Source: Myxococcus hansupus (GTDB taxonomy: Bacteria > Myxococcota > Myxococcia > Myxococcales > Myxococcaceae). Taken from it: a stretch of DNA of 64,000 bases. The notes below the pieces were generated by a model that made no database searches, was not told the DNA's origin, and saw nothing but the letters and a program-made list of their open reading frames with translations. Each line of letters opens with the position of its first letter. Within the stretch, counting starts at the first letter, position 1. The position numbers and the translations under genes are program-made. Below are positions 56,804 through 63,466 of the stretch, in pieces. The stretch is from positions 4,298,501 through 4,362,500 of the forward strand of contig NZ_CP012109.1 in assembly GCF_000280925.3 (NCBI RefSeq). The letters are read 5' to 3'.

Positions 56804-57223
56804 ATGAAGCGCGTTCTGCTGCCCCTTCTCTGCATCCTCCCGGCATGCGCCCTGTTCCAGAAGCCGCCGCGCCCGGCCCACGCCCCGCCGGAAGAGGCTG
56901 CCACCGTCACCATCCCGCTCGCGTTTCCGACTGAGGGGCGGCACATCATCGACGGCACCATCCTGCGCGCCATCCAGCTCGCCATGGAGGACTACCTGCC
57001 CTGGGACCGGAAGCTGCCCAAGAACGCCACCCCGCTCTACGAGTGCCTCAACCGTCGCGAGTCCTACGTGGTCGCTGCGGCACCTGCCTCGCCGGGCGTC
57101 GTGCTCGTCAGCATCATCCCGAATCCGGATGTATGCGACATCGGCACGGCCCCGATTCTGGACGCGGGTGCCACCTATGCGGTTGATGTGAAGGGCTGGC
57201 GCATCCTCGCGGTGCAAGACTAG
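56804..57223 (+). CDS. lipoprotein of unknown function
   Basis: 139 residues from ATG 56804, preceded by GGAGG. Signal peptide KRVLLPLLCILPAC with lipobox LPAC (Cys about 15). After a Pro/Ala-rich linker comes ATVTIPLAFPTEGRHIIDG, then AIQLAMEDYLPW and two Cys that could pair (YECLNRRES and NPDVCDIGT), and TYAVDVKGWRILAVQD at the end. No known domain. It directly follows the JAMM gene (51 bases), and the two probably formed one unit. It ends in a TAG. Confidence 0.65.
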   Translation: MKRVLLPLLCILPACALFQKPPRPAHAPPEEAATVTIPLAFPTEGRHIIDGTILRAIQLAMEDYLPWDRKLPKNATPLYECLNRRESYVVAAAPASPGVVLVSIIPNPDVCDIGTAPILDAGATYAVDVKGWRILAVQD

Positions 57224-57285
57224 TCGCACAGTCGCCGCCGACATCCCCGGCGAGGCAGCCACATGCAGCCGCCCCGCCGGATGCG

Positions 57286-57996
57286 TCACGCGACCTGGGG
57301 CTGTCCCTCGTGAAGCGCCTGCTCCAGCCGGCGGGCCGCGGCTTCGCAGTAGCGCTCCTCGAGCTCCACGCCCACCGCGCGCCGGCCGAGCTGCTGCGCG
57401 GCGACGAGGGTGGAGCCGCTCCCCGCGAATGGGTCCAGCACCAGGCCCCCGGCTGGGCATGAGCGCTCAATCAACAGGCGAAGCAGGGAAACGGGCTTTT
57501 CGGTCGGGTGGAGCCGCTTGGGAGGGGGCACGGGCGCGAAGCCCGCGAGCACGGCCACCATGCGCTTGCCCACCAACGGCCGGCGCTTGCCGCCAACCGC
57601 GTGGAGGAGCACCTCGTAGTCCGGGGCGTACGAGCCGGTGCAGTCGCCCACGCCGCCGCGGTTCTTCCACCAGATGAGAGCCCCCTTCATCTTGAGGTGT
57701 GCCGCGACCGCGTCAGTGAAGTCCGGCCAGCTCGACCAGTGGCAGAAGACGAGGGCATGCGCATCTGCGGCAAGGCTGGGCCCAGCAGCCGTCAGAGCCT
57801 GGCGCAGCACCCGCATCCCCTGGCGCGAACCATCGGCCCGGATTGCGGCGGCGCGCTGCCCCCTCCCCTCGTACGCCATGCCGTAGGGCGGGCCCGTGAG
57901 CATCAAGTCCACGGATTCGGACGGTAGGCCCAGGAGTTGGTCGCGGCAGTCTCCGAGATACAGGGTAACGAGGTCGCTCTGGAAGTAGGGCTTCAC
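57286..57996 (-). CDS. solitary DNA N4-cytosine/N6-adenine methyltransferase
   Basis: 236 residues from a GTG at 57994-57996 with AAAGGA just before it. Beta-class order: catalytic motif IV MLTGPPYGMAYEG (about 38-50), then motif I VLDPFAGSGSTLVAAQQLG (about 193-211) with KPVSLLRLLI (motif X) before it. Motif IV is TGPPYG rather than the usual DPPY or TSPPY. No restriction enzyme is adjacent, so it is probably a phage-type orphan methylase that protects or marks DNA. The recognition sequence cannot be told. Confidence 0.85.
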   Translation of the reverse strand: MKPYFQSDLVTLYLGDCRDQLLGLPSESVDLMLTGPPYGMAYEGRGQRAAAIRADGSRQGMRVLRQALTAAGPSLAADAHALVFCHWSSWPDFTDAVAAHLKMKGALIWWKNRGGVGDCTGSYAPDYEVLLHAVGGKRRPLVGKRMVAVLAGFAPVPPPKRLHPTEKPVSLLRLLIERSCPAGGLVLDPFAGSGSTLVAAQQLGRRAVGVELEERYCEAAARRLEQALHEGQPQVA

Positions 57997-58304
57997 GGGT
58001 CCTTTCTCGACGCGGCGAGCCCGACCCTGCACGGAGGATGCCGCCCGCCTCCCCCTAACGGCACTGACAGTCCGCCCGCCGTCACACTGTCGGGGGCGAT
58101 TGTCACAAACCCTGGCGGCGCCGGGCACTCCAAAGACAAATGATCCGTTTGGGATTGATGTCTCATGACATCATCAAAAAGAGAAGCCCTAGCGCCGACC
58201 ATCCCCTCTGGAAATCGGCATCCCATTGTCAATCACCACATCCGAAAGCTGTATTATCTGGCGCGACTGCTTGAACTGCTCTGCACACACACAACGCAAC
58301 ACGT
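57997..58304. other. intergenic region upstream of the methylase gene
   Basis: About 300 bases with no convincing gene, more AT-rich than the surroundings from 58130 to 58250. It contains the operator-like palindrome at 58156-58173. Confidence 0.45.
58156..58173. promoter_or_regulatory. operator-like palindrome
   Basis: TGATGTC (58156-58162), TCAT, GACATCA (58167-58173): a perfect 7-bp inverted repeat, flanked by AT-rich sequence. The size and setting recall phage repressor operators. It is about 160 bases before the methylase GTG. Confidence 0.4.
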
Positions 58305-58333
58305 CCCGCCCGCCCATGAATTGGGCGGACGGG
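58305..58333 (-). terminator. stem-loop after the phage-like minus-strand genes
   Basis: CCCGCCCGCCCA (58305-58316) and TGGGCGGACGGG (58322-58333) pair with one mismatch around a 5-base loop, just past the stop at 58342. No T-run on the minus strand. Confidence 0.45.
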
Positions 58334-58341
58334 AATGTGTC

Positions 58342-58581
58342 TCACCAGCCGAACGTGAACCGAGCACCGACACCGGCCATCCGCTCCCGTGCGTTGGCCT
58401 CACCGAAGGCAAATAGCCCGAGGTCCGACCAGAGCCGCGCCCCCGCTTCCAGGCGCGCGTAGGAGCCGGAGAGCGAGGACACGCCGGACTGGGCCTCCAG
58501 GCAACCGCTCCTCACCGGCACATCGGAGAGGACACGGGAGAGCCCCGCGGACACGGCTACCCGCGGGGCGTCGTAGGGACC
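58342..58581 (-). pseudogene. C-terminal beta-barrel-like fragment
   Basis: About 80 residues (PYDAPRVAVSAGLSRVL, SGSYARLEAGARLW, SDLGLFAFGEANARERMAG, VGARFTFGW) with the alternating strands and terminal aromatic of outer-membrane barrel ends. There is no start codon or ribosome site for it: upstream the frame runs through the holin-like gene in another phase. It looks like the 3' part of a gene whose 5' part was deleted or frameshifted. Confidence 0.4.
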
Positions 58582-59096
58582 GGCAGCACCCCGCCCAGGC
58601 CCGAGCTGGTGATAGTGTGCGCCATGGACAGGGACTCCGCGGCCCTGGTCTGCGCCGCCTTCAGCGAGGCCTTCTGCTCGCCGTGGATGGCGCTGAAGGA
58701 CAGCTTCACCACCGCCTGCTCGTGCGGCTTGAGCGGGCGCCAGCCGTTGGCCCGGAACCACTCGTCCACCGCCTAGAGTCCGCGCGCAGCCTTGCCCCAA
58801 CCGTTGTCCTCCGGGTTCTCCGCGGCGATGTCCTCCACGATGTTGAAGGCATGGAGCGCGGCCAGAGCGATGCGCCGCTTGCGCCGCTCGTTAAGCCAGC
58901 CACCGCCCCAGAAGAGGGCGACGCCGGAGCCGACGACTCCGAGCACCGTGGCGATGCCGGCGGGAGTGACGACGGACGCGATGATGGTGTCGAGGATGCC
59001 GCTCGTTGCGGCCCCGGTCGCCTACGCGAGAGCCACGGGGGCGGCGAGCATGATGCCGAGGGAGGCAGAGAGGATGAGGGTTTTGCGGTGCTTCAT
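58557..59096 (-). pseudogene. holin-like small membrane protein with two in-frame amber codons
   Basis: A 180-codon frame from ATG 59094-59096. Residues 1-24 form a textbook signal peptide (ILSASLGIMLAAPVALA). Codon 25 is TAG (59022-59024). The frame then continues cleanly: GILDTIIASVVTPAGIATVL and GVVGSGVALFWGGGWLNERR (membrane segment plus basic flank), LHAFNIVEDIAAENPED, then a second TAG (58773-58775) and AVDEWFRANGWRPLKPHEQA to a third, terminal TAG (58557-58559). No frameshift is present. Position after an SLT lysozyme and the single-span layout suggest a phage lysis or holin role. Either it is a pseudogene or amber is read through. Confidence 0.5.
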
Positions 59097-59642
59097 GGGT
59101 GCTTTCTCCTGGGGGACTGCGAGGTCGACAGCCCCCAGGAGAAGCGGCGCGCAGGCGGCAAACTCCGCGCGGCGCCGGAACACGTCCGCCGAGTAGTCCC
59201 GCCCGGTGGTGACGCTGTCCACCATGACCTGGCGGTGCTCGTCGCTGGCATCGGCAGCCACGCACCCGAAGACTGAGCGCACCCGCCCCAGCCCCGCGTT
59301 GTAGGCCGCGAGGGCGCCGGCCACGTAGCCGTTCAGCGAGTCCAGGTTGCGACGCAGGAGACGGCAGCTGTAATGCACGTTGACCGCCGGGTCCCGCCAC
59401 AGTGGGCGCCCCAGGTCGTCCACGGCCCCGACGAAGCCCTTGTGGGCGCGGTCATCAATCTGCATCAGGCCGCGCCCGTGGCCGTGGTCCCCCGTCCCCA
59501 AGGGGCCTTTCGGGGTGAGCGCATCGCCGCCCAGGGACTCACGGTCCATCAGGGCGAGCACCAGCAGAGGGTCAAGGCGGTACAGCGAGGCAATGGGCTC
59601 CACGACGGAGCGCCAACGTTCAATACGAGACGGAACCGGCAT
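59022..59642 (-). CDS. SLT-type lytic transglycosylase (phage lysozyme-like)
   Basis: From ATG 59640-59642 with GGGAG 5 bases upstream. The soluble lytic transglycosylase signature is complete: catalytic Glu in LVLALMDRESLGG (about 30), HGRGLMQIDDRAHKG (about 52-66) and YVAGALAAYNAGLGRV (about 103-118). It cleaves peptidoglycan glycan strands. The last visible residues LLLGAVDLAVPQEKAP run without a stop into the ATG of the holin-like gene in the same frame; the first stop is that gene's internal amber. So the enzyme ends either as a 206-residue protein with a hydrophobic tail or was originally shifted to stop at the ATGA overlap. It probably belongs to a phage lysis cassette. Confidence 0.75.
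   Translation of the reverse strand: MPVPSRIERWRSVVEPIASLYRLDPLLVLALMDRESLGGDALTPKGPLGTGDHGHGRGLMQIDDRAHKGFVGAVDDLGRPLWRDPAVNVHYSCRLLRRNLDSLNGYVAGALAAYNAGLGRVRSVFGCVAADASDEHRQVMVDSVTTGRDYSADVFRRRAEFAACAPLLLGAVDLAVPQEKAPMKHRKTLILSASLGIMLAAPVALA
59104..59143 (-). promoter_or_regulatory. RNA hairpin that hides the ribosome site of the holin-like gene
   Basis: On the minus strand TTCTCCTGGGGG (59143-59132), a 16-base loop and CCCCCAGGAGAA (59115-59104) form a perfect 12-bp stem. The 3' arm contains AGGAG, which stands 8-10 bases before the ATG at 59096. The ribosome site is therefore fully paired unless a ribosome translating the transglycosylase opens the stem. Confidence 0.6.
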
Positions 59643-59758
59643 TAAGACTCCCGATGGCAAAAGGTTGCCGTCGGAAGAAGGGGCGCCAAGTGGTGCGGAC
59701 CCGCAGACAGCCGCTACTCTGTCAAAGCAGCACAAACAACCACATCCAGGAGAAGCAA

Positions 59759-60022
59759 ATGCAAAGGCACGTCATAGGAGCGCTGCTGGCAGGCGTACTC
59801 ATCGCGGGATGCGGTGGCGTCGAGGTAGACGAAGACGCCGCACTTGAAACTCGACGCGACGAGCTCCCCGCCTGTCTCGGTCAGGACTACACCATCACCT
59901 ACTACACGGACGCCAGTCACTCCACGTGGCGAGGAACACTCACCTGTGGCTGCGGATATGACCAGTCGATTCTGTACGGCTTCCGGAGCAGCCACTTCGA
60001 GAAGGTCTACCAGTGCAACTAA
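59759..60022 (+). CDS. small Cys-rich lipoprotein (DUF6289-like)
   Basis: 87 residues; AGGAG 6 bases before the ATG. Signal peptide QRHVIGALLAGVLIAGC with lipobox IAGC (Cys about 18). After an acidic linker (VEVDEDAALETRRDELP) the end is compact: ACLGQDYTITYYTDASHSTW, RGTLTCGCGYDQSILYG, FEKVYQC. The TYY-x-DASHS-xW-x-G and spaced Cys match the small peptides I know as DUF6289. Transcribed away from the transglycosylase. Function unknown. Confidence 0.7.
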   Translation: MQRHVIGALLAGVLIAGCGGVEVDEDAALETRRDELPACLGQDYTITYYTDASHSTWRGTLTCGCGYDQSILYGFRSSHFEKVYQCN

Positions 60023-60075
60023 AGGCACTCAAACAGAGACACGCCCATTGGCGTCTCGTGATGACCTGATGTTCG

Positions 60076-60108
60076 TACTCCCGAGGGTAGGATAGCCCCT
60101 CGGGAGTA
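60076..60108. terminator. bidirectional terminator-like hairpin
   Basis: TACTCCCGAGGG (60076-60087) and CCCTCGGGAGTA (60097-60108) form a perfect 12-bp stem with a 9-base loop between the convergent genes ending at 60022 and 60116. Confidence 0.6.
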
Positions 60109-60115
60109 GCGGCCC

Positions 60116-60505
60116 TCACGGGCGAGAGCGGCCCGCGTCCTGGGCGGCCACGACGTTCGCCGCGTGCTGCATCTGGCGGGCGCTGCGCTCCCCCATGAGG
60201 AGGTGCGTGTCGCTTGACGCGCGGGCGAGCTGAGGCCGGGCCTCGGCCTGCCAGGACTCCAGCGCCTTGAGACGCAGGTCCACCTGCTTCAGCATGGAGT
60301 CGTGTTCCCCGACGCGGCGCAGCTCCGCCTTGATGTCGCGCACTCCGTCCGCCACCGCGCCCAGGCGCTCCACCAACAGCGGCACCTGCTCCACGGCGGC
60401 CTCGTGCTTCGCCTGGCGCCGGGAGAGAAGCCCCTGGAGGAGCGGCACGAGAAGCTGGCTCGCCGCCAGGACGAAGACGGCGGTTTCGATGGTGGGCGTG
60501 CTCAT
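60116..60505 (-). CDS. small membrane/coiled-coil protein, phage-like
   Basis: 129 residues: a short N-terminus, one hydrophobic segment (AVFVLAASQLLVPLLQGLL, about 9-27), a basic turn (SRRQAKHE), then a long heptad-like helix with VPLLVERLGAVADGVRDIKA and LKQVDLRLKALESWQAEARP. The layout is that of a phage spanin or holin partner, with a single membrane anchor and an outward or inward helical arm. It begins only a few bases past the copy-1 gene. Function inferred from layout only. Confidence 0.6.
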   Translation of the reverse strand: MSTPTIETAVFVLAASQLLVPLLQGLLSRRQAKHEAAVEQVPLLVERLGAVADGVRDIKAELRRVGEHDSMLKQVDLRLKALESWQAEARPQLARASSDTHLLMGERSARQMQHAANVVAAQDAGRSRP

Positions 60506-60596
60506 GCCCCGTCAGAAGGGGTGCCGAGGAATCGGAGCCACGGGCCGCCACACCCCAACGGACGTCCGCACAGGCGGCACCGGGGAGGCCGCTTCT

Positions 60597-61039
60597 TCAC
60601 GGCGCATCGCCTCCGAAAAAGTAGCTCGGGTCATCACACCGCCCCCGGGCCAAGCAGTATTCATCCTTGCACTTCGAGCAGGGGGGCGCGGTTGAGGACC
60701 AGGCAGGGGCAGACTCGGGAAGGCAGCCCGGAGCACAGCCACCGCCGCCCCGTCCGCGAGCGTCACCACTTTGACGTGGCGCCATAGGGTGCGGAGCGCC
60801 TGCTCCACGTTGGCCCTGAAGTCCTGCCCCTCCGACAGGGCCGCGCTCAACACTGCATCCCGCTCGTCGTACCGGCGGCGCCAGTGAGCGCGCCAGTACT
60901 CGGCATCCTGGAGCCGGCGGTAGACGACGAGGAGTTCCACGGCGAGGACTACTGCGACGACGGCAAGAAGGACTGTCACGCCCGCCAGAAGGGGCGCCGT
61001 CAGCCACTTAGCGTGCGTCACCCAGCGCACCGTACCCAA
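60597..61039 (-). pseudogene. membrane coiled-coil protein with Cys-rich tail, copy 1 (frameshifted)
   Basis: Starts at a TTG (61037-61039) with GAGGT upstream. N-terminal membrane segment (LLAGVTVLLAVVAVVLAVEL, about 16-35), then VVYRRLQDAEYWRAHW and the helical DERDAVLSAALSEGQDFRA up to VEQALRTLWRHV. Near 60735 the phase must shift to match the related copy 3: the shifted frame gives ESAPAWSSTAPPCSKCKDEY, CLARGRCDDPSYFFGG and a TGA at 60597. Without the shift a 175-residue product continues to 60512 with a Pro-rich tail. Comparison with copy 3 favours the shift, so the tail Cys block (C-x2-C-x4-C-x5-C) is probably the ancestral end. Confidence 0.5.
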
Positions 61040-61187
61040 TCAACCTCACAAACAACAAGCAATGCTTCGCCCTACTCGAGACATGAACTACCATCCTCAC
61101 GCGCAGCAAGCGCCGCTCATTGCCGCGCATGCAGCCTCAGCACCCACCCTGCGGCCCAACCTCCGCACTCAAGGAAACAACTCACTC

Positions 61188-61526
61188 ATGCCATCTCCCA
61201 TCAAAACAATCATCTCCGCTGGCACTGTACTCCTTGCCGCATGTGGGGTTGGGCAGGAGCCCCTTTCGGATATATCCACCCCAGATTCATCGTCCGATGT
61301 AGGCGCGGTTCAAGCGGCATCGCATCAGTGCCTTCCAGCTACCGTCGTCGGAGGTACGGACCCTTTGGCGGACTGCTTCAACAGCGCTGCCGCCAGGAGT
61401 GACGCTGAGTTGGTCTGCCTTAGCCTTGGTACGGTGCTGACCTACTGGAGCTTTCATGACCCATACGCCAATTGTCAGCATGGCGAGGCGACCATGTTCC
61501 GATACACTTGCTGCACCCCGCATTAG
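61188..61526 (+). CDS. small Cys-rich lipoprotein, paralog A
   Basis: 112 residues from ATG 61188 with AAGGAAA upstream. Signal peptide with lipobox LAAC (Cys about 19). Then an acidic linker, VGAVQAASHQCLPATVVGG, DPLADCFNSAAARSDAELVC, LGTVLTYWSFHDPYANCQ and the ending FRYTCCTPH. It is clearly related to the lipoprotein at 62940: the same VQAASH-x-C, ADCF, Cys, LTY and CC-x-PH at the end. Six Cys after the lipid Cys suggest three disulfides. Its stop overlaps the degraded copy-2 gene on the other strand. Confidence 0.7.
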   Translation: MPSPIKTIISAGTVLLAACGVGQEPLSDISTPDSSSDVGAVQAASHQCLPATVVGGTDPLADCFNSAAARSDAELVCLSLGTVLTYWSFHDPYANCQHGEATMFRYTCCTPH

Positions 61527-61783
61527 GTCCCATCCAACGAGGGCAGCAGCGACACGACCGCGAAGCGGCGACACAGGAGGCGGAGGGCGGGCTCCACGTC
61601 GACCATGAAGCCCCACCCTTCCGACAGGGACGCACTCAATGGCGCGTCCCGCTCGTCGTGCCAGGGGCGCCAGTGAGAGCGTCAGTACTTGGCATCCTGG
61701 AGCCGGCGGTAGACAACGAGGAGCACCGCGGCGAGGGCGACAACGAGGACGGGCATGCCCGCGAGAAGGGGCTTGCCCGGCAC
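61523..61783 (-). pseudogene. membrane coiled-coil protein, copy 2 (truncated, nonsense mutation)
   Basis: From a GTG at 61781-61783 the frame reads KPLLAGMPVLVVALAAVLLV, VYRRLQDAKY and then TGA (61682-61684) exactly where copy 1 has Trp in DAEYWRAHW, so TGG has become TGA. Past it the homology continues (RSHW, DERDAPLSASLSEGWGF, ALRLL) to a TAA at 61523, and the Cys-rich tail is missing. A clear relic. Confidence 0.65.
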
Positions 61784-61802
61784 CAAGCCCTGCACATTAT
61801 GG

Positions 61803-62117
61803 CTATGCGCCCGAGCCCGCCGGGCGCTTGCGGTCCACAGAACCCGACGCCTCACGCAGAGCCGCATCGGCCCGCTCACACCAAACAGCCAGGGCAGTGA
61901 CAGCCGGCGCCATCCGCATCCGCTCCTGCCACTCGGCAACAGCCATGAGCGTGTCGGTCGCATGCCGCTCCGCCAACACACCAAACTGCGCCTGGGCCGC
62001 GATGGAGGGCTCCATGCGAGCCCAATCCCGCTCGCGGACCTCCGACAGCCTGGCGCCGGCATCCTCAAAAGCCACGCGGAGCCGCTGTGGGCCCGGGGCA
62101 CAAGTCCACATAAGCAC
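61803..62117 (-). CDS. predicted helical protein of unknown function
   Basis: Up to 104 residues, from GTG 62117 or ATG 62111. Mostly helix: RVAFEDAGARLSEVRERDW, SIAAQAQFGVLAERHATDTL, VAEWQERMRMAPAVTALAVW and a final Ser/Arg-rich stretch. It lies between two degraded copies of the membrane coiled-coil gene. No ribosome site is obvious. The amphipathic pattern and codon bias favour a real gene or a recent relic of one. Confidence 0.4.
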   Translation of the reverse strand: MLMWTCAPGPQRLRVAFEDAGARLSEVRERDWARMEPSIAAQAQFGVLAERHATDTLMAVAEWQERMRMAPAVTALAVWCERADAALREASGSVDRKRPAGSGA

Positions 62118-62184
62118 GACACAACCAGCCCGGCGACGGGCGTTTGGGCTCGGCTAGACCGATTGCCCTCTCTCCGCCAAGAGC

Positions 62185-62560
62185 TCACGGCGCATCCCTC
62201 TCCAAAGAAGAAGGAAGGGTCATCGCACCGCCCCCAGGCCAAGCAGCACCTGTCGCCGCGATTCAGGCAAAGGGGGCGCGGTTGAGGACCCGGCAGCGGC
62301 AGGCTCGGGAAAGTAGCCCGGAGCCTCTGCCCCTGCCCCGTCCAAGGGCGTCACGATCTCGGCGCGGTGCCACAGAGTGCGGAGCGCCTGACCCACGTCG
62401 CCCCTGAGACCCTGCCCTTCCGATAGGGCCGCGCGCAACTCCGCGGCCCGCTCGCCGTGCCGGAGGTGCCAGCGAGCGCGCCAGTCTTCAACATCTTGGA
62501 GCCGGAGGTAGACAGCGAGTAGTACCACCGCGAGGACGACAGCGACGACGCCGGAATAGG
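62185..62560 (-). pseudogene. membrane coiled-coil protein, copy 3 (truncated by a transposase fragment, frameshifted)
   Basis: The frame reads VVAVVLAVVLLAVYLRLQDV, EDWRARWHLRHGERAAEL, RAALSEGQGLRGDVGQALRT, LWHRAEIVTPLDGAG and PEPAAAGSSTAPPL, aligning with copy 1. It then slips phase; the shifted frame gives CCLAWGRCDDPSFFFG, matching CLARGRCDDPSYFFG of copy 1. The 5' end is cut at about 62555, where a transposase fragment on the other strand begins. Confidence 0.55.
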
Positions 62561-62830
62561 AGGCTGCACGGCAACAAGGACTACGCCTTCAGGAAGAACC
62601 GGCGGGGGCTCCTCCTTCGCGGGATCGATCCTCGCATCGCGCGTCCGGGCATCGCATCCAAGGAACACCTGGGGCGTTATCGCGGGGTAGTGGCGCGCAC
62701 GCAGGCTTGGAAGAATCAGCTTCGCAGACTTCGCATCCGCGACGACCGCACGGACAACGTCTACTTCGGCTGCATCGTCCTCGGATGCTGCCTCATGCTC
62801 CTACCTTGCCTCTGTCCTGACATTCATTAA
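62558..62830 (+). pseudogene. IS5-family transposase C-terminal fragment
   Basis: No start codon, but the frame RRLHGNKDYAFRKNRRGLLL, RGIDPRIARPGIASKEHLG, RYRGVVARTQAWKNQLRRL, RIRDDRTDNVYFGCIVLGCC is the familiar end of IS5-group DDE transposases. In active enzymes the block reads RYRWVVERT; here the catalytic Glu is Ala, the Trp is Gly. It ends in TAA at 62828-62830. The N-terminal two thirds are absent and no terminal inverted repeats were seen. Confidence 0.7.
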
Positions 62831-62939
62831 AAGTCATAAGCTATTGCCTCTGCACATAACAAGCACCTATCATTGCCGTGCACGCAAGCTGACCATCCAA
62901 CCATTGACTTCGCAGCCACACCTAGAAAGCAGACTGTCC

Positions 62940-63281
62940 ATGCAATCGCTCAACAGAGCCTTCGTCTTCGTTGGTGCCGTGCTCCTTACCGCCTGTGGAT
63001 CAGGCCAGGACTCACCCATGGATGAAACCGGCCCAGAATCCTTTCCTGCTGTGGGGGAGGTTCAAGCGGCGTCTCATGTTTGTGATCCGGCGGTCATCGT
63101 CGGCAGCGTGGAGCCTGGAGCGGACTGCTTCCATGGCCCGACTGCCTTCGCAGAAGCCCGGTCCGCATGCACAGACGTCGGCATGACATTGACCTACTCC
63201 AGTTGGAGTATTAGCCCAGGGGTCACTTGCCCTTCCGAATACGTCACTTTGGCCCGCTACATCTGCTGCGTCCCGCATTAG
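62940..63281 (+). CDS. small Cys-rich lipoprotein, paralog B
   Basis: 113 residues from ATG 62940; the ribosome site is weak (AGAAAG). Lipobox LTAC (Cys about 19). The body aligns with paralog A at 61188: VGEVQAASHVCDPAVIVGS, EPGADCFHGPTAFAEARSAC, GMTLTYSSWSISPGVTC and the end ARYICCVPH. The linker (SGQDSPMDETGPESFP) differs, while Cys positions and the CC-x-PH end are kept, so both copies appear to be under selection. Confidence 0.7.
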   Translation: MQSLNRAFVFVGAVLLTACGSGQDSPMDETGPESFPAVGEVQAASHVCDPAVIVGSVEPGADCFHGPTAFAEARSACTDVGMTLTYSSWSISPGVTCPSEYVTLARYICCVPH

Positions 63282-63349
63282 CGCCCAATCAGGCGGAACA
63301 GCGGGATTAATCAGCAGGGCTGGAATCCAATGGAAAGACTCCAGAGAGA

Positions 63350-63375
63350 AGTTGCGGCGCAAAGTCGCCGCAACT
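63350..63375. terminator. hairpin after paralog B
   Basis: AGTTGCGGCG (63350-63359) and CGCCGCAACT (63366-63375) form a perfect 10-bp stem with a 6-base loop. A second, bulged GC hairpin (GGAGGGCCGG...CCGGCTCCTCC) follows near 63393-63415. Both lie between convergent genes. Confidence 0.5.
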
Positions 63376-63466
63376 CCTAACAGATCATGGAGGGCCGGAA
63401 CCGCCGGCTCCTCCACGCAACCAGCCCCAATCCTCGGGTGCGCCCTCCAACACGAGCACCAGCTCT

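Noticed and set aside
58557..63281. Region-wide reassignment of TAG to an amino acid
   Set aside because: Neighbouring intact lipoproteins (ending 57223, 61526, 63281) use TAG as their natural stop, so recoding of the whole island is unlikely; only the single-gene case stays open.
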